DNA of 64,000 nucleotides, taken from the NCBI GenBank assembly GCA_026182355.1, contig JAPFBL010000118.1:435001-499000 (forward strand). The letters are read 5' to 3'. Each line of letters starts with the position of its first letter. Within the stretch, counting starts at the first letter, position 1. The translations under genes were made by a program, and so were the position numbers. Positions 45,401-59,600 of the stretch are shown one piece after another. Below the pieces are notes generated by a model that was not told where the DNA came from, ran no database searches, and saw only the letters and a program-made list of their open reading frames with translations. Origin of the DNA: Hermatobates lingyangjiaoensis. Taxonomy: Eukaryota > Arthropoda > Insecta > Hemiptera > Hermatobatidae.

Positions 45401-48400
45401 CGAATGGCCCACATATGTAAGCAACTTGATTTGCTTGATATTTAAATGAGTATTTTTAGGATTTCTTCCAATTTCGTGTTCCCAGTAAGCTGCCCAATTA
45501 CCTCTTAAATGTCTACAAACAACAAAACAAAATTACTTTAAATTGATTTATAACAGATATTTTGTATATTAAGAAAGTTGATTTCTTAAACAAGCATTTA
45601 TAAAAAAAGTTATTAACATTAAAGTCTATACATCGCTATTAAACTCTTTTGAAACCGTAATTATATTTTTGAGATATTCAACAATTAAAGCATTATAAAC
45701 TAAGAATGCCATGGAATATCTGAGTTTAATTCATAAAACGAAATATTTTAACCATTTTATAAGTTAAAACTGAAAATATTTGCCCTACATACAAATACTT
45801 ACTAAAAAAGATGACCCAATATTATTTTAATTAGAAAAAGTTATAACCATCTATTATTCTACTCTCAAACAAGTTTTATTTACTGTTCTATAATTTTCTA
45901 ATGTGGCAGTATGAACATCAGTACGAAAAGAGAATCTATAAAGAGGTTCACCCGAGTATAAGGTACACTGAATACATCATTCCTATTTTTTTATATTTTA
46001 AAATTTTATTACAGCATGTTCCACATTGTATTTATAAATGCATATTATATGCACTAATTACACATTCTTCAATTTCACAAAAATTCTTAATTTAACATTA
46101 TAATACCATTTTTTTGTACCATAAAATACACATTTTGACGTGATAAGTTAATTTAATAATATATAATATAAAATAACACTGATAATAAATAACCTTTCTC
46201 ATATAATATGTACATAAAATGTCTTTCGATTAAAAATATTTTTAAATTTGCAAACTGTACAAAAATTTGACAAATTCTTGATAATGTTGTTTCGTGATTA
46301 ATGAGGAAGACTTAATAGGCCACTCCTGTCCACAAAATAAAACATTCCGAATGAGAGCCCGTCATAGTGGTTCCCTGAGACGACACTCATACAACAAGTC
46401 TACATGCTGGGCTTGGAGCTATATCATTCCTATTATTCGTTGCTTGAAATCATAGATACTTAGCAGTATAAACGCTTTTATCCAACAAGGAATAACACCA
46501 GCGATTCATTCAATGGACCATAATAAACTGATTAACAGACTCAGCGCCAGACTATAAGTGATCGTTTTAAAAAAAATACTATATTTTTTTGTTCGGAAGT
46601 ATTTAAAACTACATAATAATAATAATAATATAATATTGTTTTTCACCCCCCTTTTTTCTTGGATTTTTATCTGAGTGACATTTAGATACACGTGGCCTGG
46701 GAAATAGTTCAGTTGAAATTCATACCTCCCAGGCCATGTGTATCCGAAAAAATACACACGTAAAAACCTTTTTTTTGTTTCAGAACTCAAGAACGCCTTT
46801 TGGAAGAAAATATAAGAAAAGACATGAATTCTGATTCATGTTCTTTCTTATATTTTTTAATATTTTCATTATCTCGACCACATATATTTAACACTATTTT
46901 TCTTTTTTTATCGAGGTTTGGTCTAGCTTCAATAATGCAACACCTTTAAGCCGACGTTTCGTCTATATTTGTAGACATCTCCAGGACGACATCAATACAG
47001 AATTTAATTACAATAACATGAAAAGTAATTATATTACATTATTTAATTAATATACATAATTACCTTGGTATTTTTCTATTGTAACGAAGCAACTACCTAA
47101 CTACCTAACGGTTTGGGTTCAAATCAGCTAGTGTGCTGCCCTAGTGACTGTTTTTCGAACCTTCTATATCAGACTTGATAACTCAAAACAACCCTAAAAA
47201 ACTCATTAACGAAGGGAACAAACTCTCTTATCACACTGATGTTGCCCATGCTACAATTGAACAATGTTGCCAACATTGAACAATTTTAATACAAAAAATA
47301 GAACTTTATTACAATAGAATAAATTGAGACCTGTCTGAACTTTCTATTCATTCTCTTAAAATAAAATATTAAGCAATAAAATATGATGAAAATAATTATA
47401 ATAGTTACAAAATCATTGATTTGGTAAAATATTCCATCTTCAAAAAAAAAAAAATATATATATTACCTGTTGAATGACTCAGAACTGGACGCTCTTCTAC
47501 TCTTAGAACTTTCTTCTTTTACAGAAGAAGCCTGAAACTGAAATAAACGGTTAGCTAAACACTTCAAGAATGTAACAGCTTCTAGTGATTATATATCACT
47601 ACTACGAACAAAAATTAAAAAATGTCAAAATTAATCCTGCGCAGTTTTAGATTTTCTGAACCTGAATTAAATTGGAATCATGAGTAGAGTTTTAATTCTC
47701 AAGAAATCACTCTTTTTAATTCAACATCTCTCACTGACTCTTATATACATAACTAATAAGACATTCAAACTTAAAAATTTAATAGTCCAATCATAAGTAA
47801 ACGTTTCGTAAACTGCTTTCCTGGCATTACCATCTCTTGATCCGAGTTCTTTTTTTTTTATCTCTATATTCAAGCAGCAATGATGTCCAGAAAGATGTTG
47901 ACAAGACACTTGTGAAATGAATTGTTCCTAATATACAATTCTCTTATCCTTGAACTGTTTGATACCACGTAGTATACTATACCACGTTTGTATACTAACA
48001 ATGTATTTTTTTTAACAATGTTTGTAATTTTTAAGACTAACAATAAAAAGGTGAACAAAAAATGTAGGATTGATAAAGTGATAAAATGGCATTTCAGGTA
48101 TTTACGGAGGTGTAAGTTGGCTTACCTTCGTCATACGAGTATGACAAAATCAATAGTTGACTGAAATACAGTTATTTACTTTCTTTTGGAAGCATCAGTA
48201 ATAACTTTCTCCAAAGGTGATTACATCATCGCGGTTTACTTTACTATAACTAAAGTATAGTGATCGTGAAAAAATTCGATCTCAAGATTTTAACGGAATC
48301 ATATGTTTCGAGGTCCCAAAAGTCGTTTTATGATGTTTTTGCGATGATGTCTGTGTGTGTGTGGGTGGGTGGGTGCGTGGTTGAGTATGTTAGCTTTCCT

Positions 48401-50629
48401 TGTTACCACTCTACGGTCCAGAATCTTTGATGGATCAAGTTGATATTTTACACAAAAATGGGACCTATAATGTAGATGACCCTTTGCTTCGTCAAGAAGA
48501 ATATTAATTTTTATCCTGATACCGTTTTCTAGTAAACAGTCACCTAGCAGGCTAATTAACTAACATTAGCAGGTTAATGTTCATATTACTGAAGCATATC
48601 CATACATCGTATACATATAACTCTGTACAATTCACATCCAAAATACATATGTATCTAAATTACGCATTAACTTGTCAATTAACTCGGTTTCGTTAAACAT
48701 TTAAAAGGTACATAATAGATGATATTCTCAATTTAAAAAAAATTAAAATTTGCTTTAGTGTTAGATATTGCAACAGAACTACTTTTTTACGGAGTAAAAG
48801 TCGACTTTTTTTTTATTTTCTGAAGATAATGTTCAGAGAAGTGCGGCTTTTACATGGATATTCCATTAATAAAGTAATTAATTAATTAATGGACTCAAAT
48901 TCTAGCTAGTACTTTGGCGGTACCAGAAGTCCATGACTCCATAAATGCATAAAAACAAATGAAAATATTTTAAATAAAAACAAAATAATAGTTCAATTTT
49001 ACATCAAACTAGACGTCGCAGTAAATAAAAAAAAGAATATACACCCATTTAGGGTTTCACCAAAAAGTTTTTCAAACGGTATAAAATATTTAAAAGCAAA
49101 CTCTGGAATCATAACTGGATTTTATTTCATCACAACCCTACAAAAAAGATGTTGTTATAACAACCAGTCAATAATGTGCAGTTATTTGGCTTTGAACTTG
49201 TGGCGGCTACAAATACCAAAATACTTTGTGAACATTTCACGTTTTCTTTAGGCACTACACATCATATCCACAGACTAGTTCATTGAGGTTATGATACCAA
49301 TATGTGCTTCAAGCGACTCAAAAACAGTTGTTTTTTTATAGAATTCCATATAAAAATTAATTTATAATCACAGTGGCCAGTAAGTTACCACATGGCAAAT
49401 TCCACCATAGATGACTGTTTTAGGAAAGTAAGAGTGAATGTAGAAGACATGTATCAATAGATGCATAACTTAAATTTATCCCAAAACGTATAATAAATAC
49501 CTGGTTCAGTATAAACGTTACTAAAGAACCTTACAGTTTTTAAATTGTAGGACAAATTTTTCGTAAACATGAACGCACAATGCCTTGATACTGTCCTACA
49601 ATTTAAAAACGGAGTAATCAGTTTTGGATGACCTACTGCATCCTCTAAATAGTCGAGGTTATGCCTATACGCAAGAATATTCCTCTGACCTTGTTACTAT
49701 AAGCAGAGAAAAACATTATAGTATTCAATTTGAGTTCATGCAGCATCATGCATTGGTCAACAATGGGGAATGGATAATACTACCGTTAGACTGCATATTT
49801 TTATGAGTAATAATACTCTATTGAAAGTCTTTTTTTATGACTCTTTAAGTGCAATAATGTGGCAGTCCAAATTTGTTAGTTATTATGAAAGTATTAGCAT
49901 TAATAAACAAACGTTTAAAAAGTGATTCAAGGTTTTGAAAAGAAGATATATTCGGGGGAAAAAATAAAAATGTGATTTGTGATTGACTTTGAGAGCTTAC
50001 TTCTTTTTTTATTGTTTATGTTTACACCCACATATTTATTAAAATCATGTTTCATCGTATTGTGTGTCAAGTTTACAAGAAATTACTTCGTCTAAAAATT
50101 TTACAGCTTTAAGGTTCTTTAATAACGTTTATACTGCTGCTGACTAGGTATTTATTACATTTTGAAATAAATTTAAATTATGCATCTAGTGATAGAATTT
50201 TTGTCCATTCTCTCAACTTACTTCCATATTCACTGTTACTTACATAAAACAGTCATCTATTGTGGAATTTACCTATGGTGGAATTTAATATATATAACTA
50301 TACATATATATATAGTTCAATGTACATAAAGAAACATAGAGAACTTAATAAAAACACACACTTACAGTCTCTAATTTTCGGTTGAACCGTCTTCAGGAGA
50401 GATAAGAGAGGGAAACCAAGCGCACTGGTACAGAGGCGGTTGGAGACTCTCCAACGGTTGGGTCTCCAACCGTCTCTGTACCAGTGCGCTTGGTTTCCCT
50501 CTCTCATCTCTCCTGAAGACGGTTCAACCGAAAATTAGAGACTGTAAGTGTGTGCTTTTAATTTCTCTATGTTTCTTTATGTACATTGAACTGTATTTGT
50601 CAATTTCGGATCGTATTTTCATCGAAAAA

Positions 50630-50675
<46 letters not shown>

Positions 50676-53600
50676 TTTAATGCCAGAGTAGATATTGAAA
50701 AAGACGAGCCAAATGGGTTGATGTTTGACCAAGCAAGGACGCCAAGACCTTCATCCAACTCTATTGGAAAATTAAGTAGGGACTGTGAGCCCTCCCCTGG
50801 AGTGAAGGCTGAGGCGGCCAAGCAGACGGAGTGTGCAAAGGAGAAAGGTGTCTAACGAAAAAAAAACACCCACAACCAATAAGTGTCAAACATGATACGC
50901 AACAGGGATTGGCTCGTCTTTTTCAATATACATATATATATAGGTATATATATTTACTATATAGGTAAATATAGTACCTATATTTACTCAAATAGAAACC
51001 TAACTTCAATTTAAGATTTAACATGGGAAAGAATACTAACTGTTAGAAAGACATTATTTTTGTAAAACATTTTTATGTGATAAGTAAATGCAACATGCAT
51101 AGTAACTGGATTCAAAAAGGATTGACTTATACATAAAAAGTTGGAGATTGAAAGTTTTTTTTTTAATAAAACCAACTACCTTGAGGTCAATCCTGTTTCC
51201 TGTCAAAACAACATTGCTTGTAGAGTTGTCCCCTGATTCTGCAGATGTGCTCATTCCATACGATGTACCGAGACTGTAACTCTCTAGAATACATTTTAAT
51301 ATTAAACAATTTTTACAAAATAAAAAAACACAAAATAAAATCTATATTTTGCAAACCTTCTAAACTTTCCGATCCTGCTTGAGAGATATATTCATCGCAA
51401 AGTTCTCTCATAGTTGAATAATTTTTTAATGACTGTTCCATAAGGGTTTCACCAAAGAAATTTTCAAACGGTATAAAAGATTTAAAAGCAAATTCTGGAG
51501 TCATAACTGCTTTTATTTCATCACAACCCTACAAAAAAAGATGTCATTATAACAACCAGTCAATAATGTGCAGTTATTTGGCTTTGAACTTGTGGCGGCT
51601 TTGAATAGATACCAAAATACTTTGAGAACATTTCATATTTCCTTGAAAGCATGATTACTTACAAAAAAAATATTGTACACCAAAAGGGGTACTTAATTTT
51701 ATTAGTTTACATAAATCAAGACCTTCATTCCTGTAGAATATAAAAGCATTGAATGGAGTTGTAGATTACTTATACGAATACCTTATTTCTTCAAAATATA
51801 AAAAAAAACCTATCGAAGTATATATAATACAGAATTTTTTGTTGTTGAGAGTTGACGTCTTTTGATTGAAATTACTCCTTTCGACGACATATCGACATAT
51901 ATTTATGCCATCTTCAGGGCTACAAAATGTTTTTTTTTTACAATTACCACTATTATTACTGAAATTGTTATTATTTTTACATTTTACATTTTTACATACA
52001 GGGTAATAGACAGGTAGTTATTTGATACATCCATACATACATAGAAAACACATCATACATACAAAAATGTAAAATATAAAAAGCATAACCAAAATTGTAG
52101 AAATAATATTGCTAATTGTAAAAAAAAACATGTTGTAGCCCTGAAGCTGACATAAATAAATAAATTTCAATCAGAAGACCTCAACCCTCAACAATAAAAA
52201 AAAACTATGTCATATGAATAATGGGTCAAGAAAACAAATCGTGATGAAAGTATATATAGGTATATATAACAACATTTCATAATAAACACGTGAAATAACA
52301 ATCAATGAACAAACCACAATAAGAAATGAGAAAAAAGACTAAGATCTTTCAACCGTAACAAGCGGTCTTCATCAGAATCAAACTACATCATTTCTTATTG
52401 TGGTTTGAACGTTGATAGTTCTAAATACAATCTGTTGGCACACATTAAAACATTTCTATATATATCCTTAATCAGATGATATTGGTCGCACATTATATAT
52501 CAATACAGTTTACTATTAATATCCACCGAAACTCCGGGAAGGACTTATTTCCCGTCTCCTGGAATGAGTACGACTTGGCCAAGTTATCAGCGGACAATTC
52601 TTACTTAATTGTTAAGTTAGAGGCCCTCTAGCCTCTTACCAAGGTCGTCATCTTTTTTTAGCGAACAAACAACTGACACAATTCAATTGTCAGTTGTCAG
52701 TTCTGTCTACCAACAGAAGAGAAGAAAGTACCATATTATTATGAGTACTAAACTGTTAATAGACACGAATGTTGCAAATCATTTAGAACTTGATTAATTC
52801 AGTTCTTTGATGGTTAATTTCGAATGTCATCTTCTATAATAATTGAATTTTAGTGACATATCATGCTCAGGTGGTCAACATACCACACTGATACCGGAGG
52901 TGTCAAGTTCGTGGACCTATAACTATCGATTTGAAAAATAAGTAAATGAATCCACTATCAAAATAAAAAAAGGTTAAGAAATGCTGCTAATAATGTTAGA
53001 GGTTAATCGAATCATTTATTTACCTTGATCCCGACATTTGTTTTTTCAGTTTTATTTTAAGTTCATCAGTAGTCAGTGAACAATGCGGACAATACATACA
53101 GCATAAAGGGATTCGAACCCTATGTCTCTGAAGTCATACTGAAAGATACAACATACATATAAAACCACTGTGGCTCTAACTGACCACGGAAAAAGTAAAG
53201 TTTATCTTGCCCTATTTAAAATCATTGACCAACCAACTTGTCCAAGTGGAGCAAATTTCCAAAACTGGCATCATATTTTATATAAATGCCTAATGCAAGA
53301 AAAAGAAAGGTCCATGTTCAAAAAAGAAGTGATTATACAAGATGGGTGGAAAGTGACAAATGACTGAGCGCGAAATGATTACTAATCAAACTGGTAAATT
53401 TATAAAATTCATAAATTCTATAGACAGAGACTATAGGTAGTTTAAAACTGAAGAAAAACTGTAATCATGTATTATTATAAGACCTAAAATAGTACTTATA
53501 AGAATATCAATAATATAATTATCATAATTTATAATATTAATATTAAGTATCAAATGTTATACCTTTTGTATTGTGTTTCTCTAAATTTAATTATTTGCTA

Positions 53601-56600
53601 ATTAATGACTTATTGCATTAGAATTGTTCATGTTATTGTAAGTTGCAAATGAATACCTGAAATCTATTTAAGGGAACAGGTGATACAGGGCAAAATACAA
53701 GGCGTGAAAATATGTCACGCACAAAACATCTTTGGGCGTGACATATTTTATTTCAAATAAATAATATAAATATTTAGAGGTCTATTTTTTATCAGTTGAA
53801 TATTACTGAACTGGCTAAAAAAAAAACCAAAGAGTAAATAAACTCCCAGATTTAGGGATTGTCCAAATAAGGAAAAAACATCGATTTTTTTTTTCTTTTT
53901 TGACACATAGAAATTTTATCTTCACTGTCCCTTCCCTAGATTGCAGAGAAATATATACCCAGTTTGTATGATAATATATACTCCTCAAAAACCCCTATTC
54001 TATTCTACACAAACTTAAGCATGCAAAATTAAAAACTCCCAATGTAGAATCAACTCGGTTGCAATTCCATGTTTTACTACTTTATTGTAGGGTCCTGAAG
54101 TCATTTTTGGTAATTCATAGTTGAATTCCTAGTAACCCCTCCAACCTACTCGTTCAGCCAATGTCAAATATTAAGTTCAAAATGTTTACATCCATGAATA
54201 GATGTAAAATATGTTTCTAAACTTCAAAGTGATATTTATAAAGGATATAAAATAAAATGAAATACCCTTTGTTTGTTTGAATTTTGATCACTTGAAGTCT
54301 GACTTGAGTGAGAACAAACAGTAAACGAATCGTCTGACTCTTCCTTCATGAGAACTCTTGGCCAGCAACTTGTGGGCGGCGTATCCTCCTGTCTGTAACA
54401 TTCATTTGCCAATTTGACCTTATCTAAAACACTCAATGAGGTCAACAACTATTTAACAATCCAATTAAATTTAATGTATGTGCTGTATTTATGTAATTTA
54501 TGTAAACTTGTGGTCCGCGACCTTCGTTTCACTTTTCAATGAATGACTGACGTGCTACCTTGCTAGCAAGTTAGGAAAAGTATTATTAAGCCTTCACACA
54601 AAAAAGTTTATTACAAGAAACTAAGCAACGCGTTTCGAACACTTGATGTTCTTCTTCAGGTTACATCTAGAAAAATACATACGCATTTAAGAGCTTTAGA
54701 ATATAGGGGCGAATTAATTAAAATTAATACATCTGACACTATTGAGTGATAAAGGGGGAATAATATTGAAATGGCTTAAATTGATCCCTTAACTTAAAAA
54801 CTACATACTGAGACATGTCTAATTTATGCATAAAAGAGATTCTTAATTACTTGCTCTGCTAGGGTGGTTGTTCGGGAGATGAGACCAAGCAAGGACTGAG
54901 GGTGTCAGGGAGTGTTTTTAGGGGTGGGAGGGAGTTCAAAGGAATGCAGGAGGTCTTGGCTGGTACATACCTATGGTCTAACATGAGTAAATACCACACT
55001 ATAACAGATCGCACAGTTAATAAATTGCTAGCAAGTCTCACATCTCATATCTCCTACTTTATACAGAATTATAAAATGCAGACGCGCCTTTTGCGAGTAT
55101 TTTCCTATGTATTTACCTGTAATTTGACTATATAAAGTAACTTAAATTATCAAATAGTTCTTGCTCACAACATACTAAATTGTTTTCAAAATTCATTGTC
55201 ATTAATACAACAATATTAATGTTATTATACTTTTATGAGCTTATCTTGTGTTTAAATTAGTTATCTTAACCTATAAGTGTTGTTTCTTACTTCTTGGAAC
55301 GCACAAAGTCCAAACAAACAAGTTTTATTTTTTAAAAAATTGTAAATAAAAGAAGTAAATATACTAACAGTTTGTCATGTGAAACTCGTCACTCTGAAAG
55401 TTAAAAAAGAAAGGAGTGTTACTCACATAACCTTCAGCGAATTACAGTTAAAAACGTCCCCTATATGTTTATATCCACATAAATACTGAAAACAAATCCA
55501 GAGATACAAGAAAATGTTCAAAGAGTATTATTATTACGGACAGAGATTTACAAAACTTGTAAATTGAAATATTCAATTTATTTACCTAACATAAAATAAA
55601 ATTAATCAAAGGAATGTGTCTTTATAATATTACCTCAGAACATTTGAATTTTATCTGGACATTTGTGTTCAAGTTTGTTTCTAAAATTATTCATTTTTAA
55701 CCTCTAATGTAGTAGTTTATTGTTTATTACATTAGAGGTTAAAATACTTATTTATAATACATCTGCACTACTGTCTTTAGCGAGCACCCAAGCCTCTGGG
55801 CTACTCTGGCTCCATGCCTTAATTCTATTACCAGTTTATATTTCGCAAATTTTAAATGAATTTTTTTTTTTTGTTACATTTATCAGACTTGTTCAAGACA
55901 ATAATATTGATTTCACAACCTTTAAACTACACAAAATTATAATAAATCATTTAGAAAATCTAATAGCAAACTTTTACCAATATTCCCCAGAAGGAGATAT
56001 TTTCATATAAATTTGCTTTGGACTACAATTTAATTTTTGAATAAGTGATTTGCATGAGGAATTAGTTAATATCAACCAATTTCAAGAACAATTATTAAAA
56101 AGAGTGACTAAGCAGCATACAATTTCATCAGTGAGTTTTGTTGTTGTTTCTCCGTAATCTATATAAATGTAAATTTTTCCAATAAAGTTAAAAACACGTT
56201 GTTTAAATTTCCCTTGGCTCTGAAAATATTTTGTTTTACCTTTATAAATAAATAAATACTTTAAAAGAAATACTAAAAAATATGATTATTGTAAAATTGA
56301 AGTAAATTGTTTAAATATGATCTAAAAAAAAGGTCTTTAAAATATCACATTTTTTGAATCCAACATAATAAACATGTCCCTCGAATTCGGCACTGGTAAG
56401 AACCACTGATTTACATTAATTTAATCATATAAATTAAACTGAATTAATTATACAGTTTAACTAATTAGTGTTTTGAAGAAAAAATACGATTAACAATGTT
56501 CACAATTTTGATAAAGATGTCCCTTTGACAGCTTTGTCAAAAATAATCAGAAATTGCAAAATTTCAAACAGAAAAAGTCAATTACCTAATTATTTACAGT

Positions 56601-59600
56601 AAGAGATTAAATAGCATTAAAAATAGAAAGTTATTTTTAATATGTACAACGTCTGAAAACGGTCGAACAAACCCCACCACCAACGAACTACATAAAACAG
56701 TTATTTCATTTCTTAATGTGAATTATACCAATCACCACTCGCTCACTCACTCAAAAAGGTAGATTATCAGTTTAACCTACTCGTATCTCGTTATGATGAA
56801 ATAAGACAGTGTTGCTCAAACCTGTAGTCGAAGTGGACCAAAGCTAAATTTGAAAGTCATAGGAAGTGGCCTCTTTTTACAGGAAAACAACTACAAACTA
56901 GCTTTACATTTTAAAGATAAAAAATTATTTATTTTTAAATCTTTTTTTTTCTTGCAAGAGAAAGTTTTTTTTGTTTTGTCATATCTAGGAAAATTGTAAA
57001 AATAATTATTGCTTATAAATGAAAAGTAGTTTGACTGGCAAATTATTATAACCTTTATAAAAATGGTCGTATATAATGTCTAATAGGTAAATTGCGTAAA
57101 GTGTAATAACTTCTTCGATTATAACAATTTTATGGGCCACAGAAAAATAATAGATCACAAGGTAAAGAAACTTGATGTAAGGTTTAAAATGAATTACCTG
57201 GATTCAGAAGAAACATCGGAAGCAATACTAAAAGCGAGGAAAAACATTTGTAAAGTAGGCAACAAATTGATTCTGAGCTGAGGAGGTGCCTTCAGAACCA
57301 GTATTGACATAGTCTTCACCAACTTGTAGCTAAGCGCAGCCCTTCCCAGATGACCTGAAGGAAAGAACACGAAGCTCGAAGAAACCAACTTAATAGCTGG
57401 ATTAATAATTGAATCTAGTATAACATCCTGAAAATGTTTGTATTAGTTTGACTACGGTTTGTAATGAATTATAAAAAAAAATATATGTTTAAACCTGAAG
57501 AATTTCAGATAAAGTACTGGTAGAAATTATTTCTAATGCATGAGATAAAAGAACTAGCGAGGAAATAAGGCTGGCTTCAATAGCGTAGGTTAGTTTTCTT
57601 TCTGATTGTGCAAAACAATCAGCCATGTATCCGAGATACTGGGTGACAATCATTTGGTCTCCATAAAGAGCTGGAACAAAGAAAAGCAATAAACACGGAA
57701 TATAACAATTATAGAACATTATAAAACAATAATACTTACTTGCGATTGCACAAAGACACTGGAAAACAGGTGATGCTCTGACATCTGCACTAAGCTGATC
57801 TAGCTTTGAGTCAAACAAAAGGTTGTCCTCGCCAGAGTAGCAGAGTGCAGATATTCTGAGAAGGTTCCTGGTGAGGTAGATGGAAGAAAGGACTGGTCCT
57901 AGTCGGTGAGACAACCACAACACCGACTCGCAGCTCACCTCGCACACCTCATGAACAAACTGAAAAAATCACTCCCCTACTCCAGTTATCCATTAATCAC
58001 AAACACACGTTATATTAGTAAATATAACATGCATAAAGCTATAAAATATAACAACACACTTGAATTATAAATTAACTTGTTGATAATAAAACAGCCTGTC
58101 AACATCATTCACTCAAATAGCTAATTCATTAATGCTAAATTAAAGTACAAACCAGTTTCTTTAATTTATAGTAAATACTAACATAAATTAAATCTTTTAT
58201 AATTAGGATTTATAATCCTTCACTCTTCCTCAACGTGTGTTCTCCGTTTAAGTTTCAATCCCTCTATTTCTTTCTCCTCTTCCCAACAATGATGTTCTTT
58301 AAGATTCTGAAAGAATCTGAAGATATAAGTTTCAAAAGAATTGGCAGGATTTCAAATTCTGCCTTAAAAAAACTCATATATCTTCATTGTTGTTCTGTAG
58401 GAGTGGGAGTTATCTTATCGGAATTGAAGTTAAACTTCACTTAATTGATATTTTTGTTTCACTGGCATTTATAGAAGCTTGCGTAGCACATACTGAAGCA
58501 TATCTCAACATTTTAAAAAGTCATCTCTAATAAAAATTACCTTAGTTATAGGATGAACAAACATATAGCTATACTCATCTTTTATTAAAGAATTAAGTCT
58601 CGTTTTAAATTTCAATTCTTTTAATTAATAAACAGTTCTTTACGCGAAATAGTTCTACTAGATCAAAATTATAAACAATAAATTATAAAAAAATATGACA
58701 AATTACGCAGTCTATTATTTAACGGTTGACAATAAATTTACTAATACATATATCTATCGTTTATGTGAAGTTGTCAATGTCCAAACCACATTAAGAAATC
58801 ATAAAAAAGACTTAAATCTTTCAAACGTAACATGTGGTCTTAGTCAGAGTCATTGACAATCTCAGTTGAGAGTTTGACTCTGACGAAGACCGCTTGTTAC
58901 GTTTGAAAGATTTAAGTCTTTTTTCTGATTTCTTACTGTGGTTTAGATGTTAATTTTTGTTTGCGTGTTTATTGTGAATTCATATTAATGTGGACTGATT
59001 GCTTTTAAACAATAATAATTGTAAAAGTAATAACGAAATATACTCTCATCAATAACGTAATAAAGTGTAAAAGAATATTTACCTTTTTATCTTCTATGGA
59101 GGAGAGATCACAGTAAGACGACTTTTCGAGAGTTACCCCACGAAGAGAATCAGTTAAGTCAGTGTCGACGGTGTCCTGCTGATCTTTAAGCCCACTCCCA
59201 CCGCTGCTCATGGAATAGCCCACAGTGACATTTCTCGAACTGTCCTTCTTGGTAGATGTCAATATATCCAAGGAACTAGAATCGTCCTCTTCTTCAGCAA
59301 CTGAACTTCTAAAATATTATTTTATGTTTTATATCGGTTATTGTTCGGCACACTTGAGTGAGGGTGTCACATATGAACATGAAGAAGGGTCTCAGGTCAT
59401 TTCAATCTGAGTGAATAAAATGAAGTCATTTTACACTTTCCTTTATTTACATTTTACAAAATTATTTTTATGATAAAAATCTCGACTTTGTTTAATCATT
59501 GCACTAGGACATGCTGGCTTTTCTACTAATACATGTCCATCCACAATAGTTTTGGTCTAAGTAGAAAAGCTTAAACTCGTTGTGGGGTAAAAAAGCTAAT

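Larger units (their letters stand above)
50314..50593. repeat. Palindromic element, family B (copy B6), best preserved
   Basis: Arms of about 120 bp: AGTTCAATGTACATAAAGAA on the left and inverted TTCTTTATGTACATTGAACT on the right. The centre has GGTTGGAGACTCTCCAACGG. TA runs lie at 50288-50313 and 50634-50672. Both arms hold intact hammerhead-like cores. Confidence 0.9.

Noticed and set aside
594..50672. CRISPR-like array in the repeated palindromes
   Set aside because: Spacing is irregular, copies are dispersed over 60 kb in a eukaryotic gene context, and there are no cas genes.
50586..50855. 89-codon frame after the TA run at 50.6 kb
   Set aside because: Its first third is translated TA repeat, and the rest is the GC-rich centre of an inverted repeat with no motif.
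54850..54970. GC-rich frame that could be the missing WDR81 exon
   Set aside because: It lies inside a family C repeat pair and its open frame ends at a stop with no donor in the needed phase.
55427..55485. Frame with acceptor and donor encoding about 19 residues, as missing WDR81 exon
   Set aside because: It starts in phase 0 and ends in phase 2, which fits neither neighbour.
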